Source of the DNA: Fimbriimonas sp.
GTDB lineage: Bacteria; Armatimonadota; Fimbriimonadia; Fimbriimonadales; Fimbriimonadaceae
Assembly: GCA_030447945.1 (NCBI GenBank)
Contig: JAUJNV010000058.1
Coordinates: forward strand, 1-17,103
DNA: 17,103 bases
Direction of reading: 5' to 3'
The position numbers and the translations under genes were made by a program. The first letter of the stretch is position 1. Every line of letters starts with the position of its first letter. Under the pieces are notes generated by a model. It had not been told where the DNA came from and ran no database searches. It worked only from the letters and a program-made list of their open reading frames with translations. Below are positions 16,701 through 17,103 of the stretch, in pieces.

Positions 16701-17028
16701 AGCTGCCGGGGCGGGGAAGCTGATCGGGCGGCGAACCATGGGTGCCCTGGTCGGGCTGAACTCGGGTCTGACGCTGATCGACAACGGCTCCGTCACCGCC
16801 CCCGAGACCGGGATCTACGACCTGAAGACGGGCCTGTTGGCGGCGGAGAACGTCGGCATCGAGCCGGACATCGAGGTCGACATGCGTCCCGACCTGGTCG
16901 CCCAGGGCAAGGACCCTCAACTGGACGCCGCGATCAAACACCTCATGGAAGAGCTTCGCCGACTGCCTCCCAAGACGCGAAGAAAGGACCTGCCGAGAGT
17001 CGCTCCGCCGGGGCGGGTCGGAGGATAA
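13768..17028 (+). CDS. Exported tricorn-type serine peptidase
   Basis: 1086 residues, intact. A signal peptide ends near FRGAHA|QP, so this version is exported, unlike the cytosolic archaeal enzyme. N-terminal TolB-like beta-propeller with blades ISPDGRWVAFSG, WSPDGATIAYIS, WSPDGKTLEV, WSPDSRWLAL (about residues 50-480), a second propeller-like part to about 660, then the core domain C1 with H745 (ELGTSHAYV), a PDZ domain (about 770-860) and the S41-like C2 domain with nucleophile S968 (EYAGSGGDSFP) and an oxyanion segment DERWNVGG. These positions are close to His746 and Ser965 of Thermoplasma tricorn. Tricorn enzymes cut peptides to short products for aminopeptidases. Start: GTG 13768 with GGAAGG four bases upstream; ATG 13780 or 13789 are alternatives. 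It follows the AraC gene by 12 bp. Confidence 0.93.
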   Translation: MGFKMGPMPLRVSVSSPVQRLLTRTLALAFAGLAFRGAHAQPTVEPRLLRMPAIHGDTIVFGYAGDLWVTEVGSGSVARRLTSHPGAEIRPKISPDGRWVAFSGSYDGPSEIYIVPIEGGEPRRLTYEGSNSNALGWTPDGKIAYGSSAGNFTRRQQRLWYVRPEGGLPIRTPIYEATEVSFLGDGKTLVYTRGFPANWRRYRGGHQGRISLYNFDTNSYRELPAQREQNYSPMAVGRSVYYVSDKNLATLNLYRYDLDRRRAEQLTHYTDADVRSPDTDGKSIVWERDGRLEVFDIASGKVTRPAPRILSDLLPTRSRLQPLADYMTGIAISPSGSRVAIEARGEVFSVPVKSGDVRNLTRTSGARERFPQWSPDGATIAYISDATGNYEIYTQPGQGGAPRRLTQADGTKTFTNLRWSPDGKTLEVRTSTNDLHLLDVGSGQLKHVMKLANRFMPTDWSPDSRWLALINLGENGMGALHLYEVGTGRLTKATEGYYSDNAAAFDRNGKFLYLRSSRNFSPGFGRFEYSFRMDNTERLYVIPLTADVPNPLRPPADEPATAAPDDARSPVRIDFQGLEKRLIPLPVPAGTYHSLIGAKDGLIYTSTTSGTPTIGVHKFNLGTRESASVYTGPNGELAFNPDRTKLAVLAGTNVRVMDVKPGASESAARVDTAEVQAVIDPREEWRQIFWDAWRFERDTFYDANMLGLDWPAIGRRYAAYLPYVAHRSDLNYVIGLMINELGTSHAYVDGGDMGPTLPSTFIGYLGVDYDSVGEHIRLAKIYYGESFDDARRGPLGEPGYRVAEGEYLLEIDGQKVTSKVHPHALLIGKADRYVTLTLNATPTMEGARRVRVRTIASEATLRHVEWIASVRRHVEKLSGGRIGYVHVPSVLHDGAADFIRGFYSQTDKDALILDERWNVGGYFIQQLIVEMLNRVPLLGVQQRNSPDGFSIRAIVGPKVMLINEYAGSGGDSFPWTFRAAGAGKLIGRRTMGALVGLNSGLTLIDNGSVTAPETGIYDLKTGLLAAENVGIEPDIEVDMRPDLVAQGKDPQLDAAIKHLMEELRRLPPKTRRKDLPRVAPPGRVGG

Positions 17029-17054
17029 TGGGGGGCTTGTAGTAAACTTTCGGA

Positions 17055-17090
17055 CCCCCTCGCCTTTTGCTCCGGCAAAGGGAGAGGGGG
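17055..17090 (+). terminator. Terminator-like hairpin or dispersed palindrome after tricorn
   Basis: CCCCCTC (17055-17061) pairs with GAGGGGG (17084-17090), and CCTTTTGC pairs with GCAAAGG around a TCCG loop with one bulge. It begins 27 bp after the tricorn stop. There is no T tract. The following CAGGGGGTGAGGG is reminiscent of a widespread high-GC palindrome (recollection), so a repeat is as likely as a terminator. Confidence 0.6.
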
Positions 17091-17103
17091 CAGGGGGTGA
17101 GGG

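Noticed and set aside
14857..16941. A 694-residue open frame on the minus strand opposite tricorn
   Set aside because: Shadow of the high-GC tricorn gene: Arg/Val/Asp-rich composition, no motifs, while the plus-strand frame has catalytic residues and domains.

Overview
High-GC bacterial DNA, probably one contig of an environmental genome. The phylum cannot be proved from the window. The mix of a tricorn-type peptidase with a signal peptide, a UxaC-like isomerase of the short (~415 aa) type, heptad repeats and many palindromic repeats suggests Armatimonadota (Fimbriimonadales-like) or a related group such as Planctomycetota. This is inference.

Left part (1-5598, all minus strand): a hexuronate/aldarate catabolic cluster. 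In transcription order it holds a glucarate dehydratase-like enolase (5598-4355), a UxaC-like uronate isomerase (4161-2912), an SDR oxidoreductase (2915-2140, ATGA overlap with the isomerase), an ExuT-like MFS transporter (1897-227) and the first 75 codons of a PfkB/KdgK-type kinase running off the left edge (225-1). Together they would import a uronate or aldarate, isomerise, reduce or dehydrate it, and phosphorylate 2-keto-3-deoxygluconate. A KDPG aldolase would be expected beyond the edge. Just upstream lies an eight-helix DUF350 membrane protein (6492-5653).

Middle (6561-9613): a small protein resembling the SCO4402 family (6561-7076); a 595-bp gap filled with large inverted repeats; a secreted M1 zinc aminopeptidase (7672-9327); a repeat-rich spacer; and tRNA-Ala(GGC) on the minus strand (9613-9538).

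Right part: a heavily frame-disrupted gene for a large exported protein of unknown function (11804-9701), an aldo-keto reductase (12866-11947) divergent from an AraC-family regulator (12943-13755), and a complete exported tricorn peptidase homologue (13768-17028).

Two things stand out. First, most intergenic gaps hold a different family of palindromic repeat. One ~200-bp element is present twice (1935-2130, 7098-7304), built like paired REP sequences with GTAG/CTAC at the hairpin feet and compensatory changes between copies. Second, reading-frame breaks cluster in four adjacent left-hand or right-hand genes (SDR, isomerase, dehydratase end, large exported protein, plus the reductase end), many at homopolymers, while the long transporter, M1 and tricorn frames are clean. 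Sequencing indels are the simplest reading, but gene decay is not excluded.
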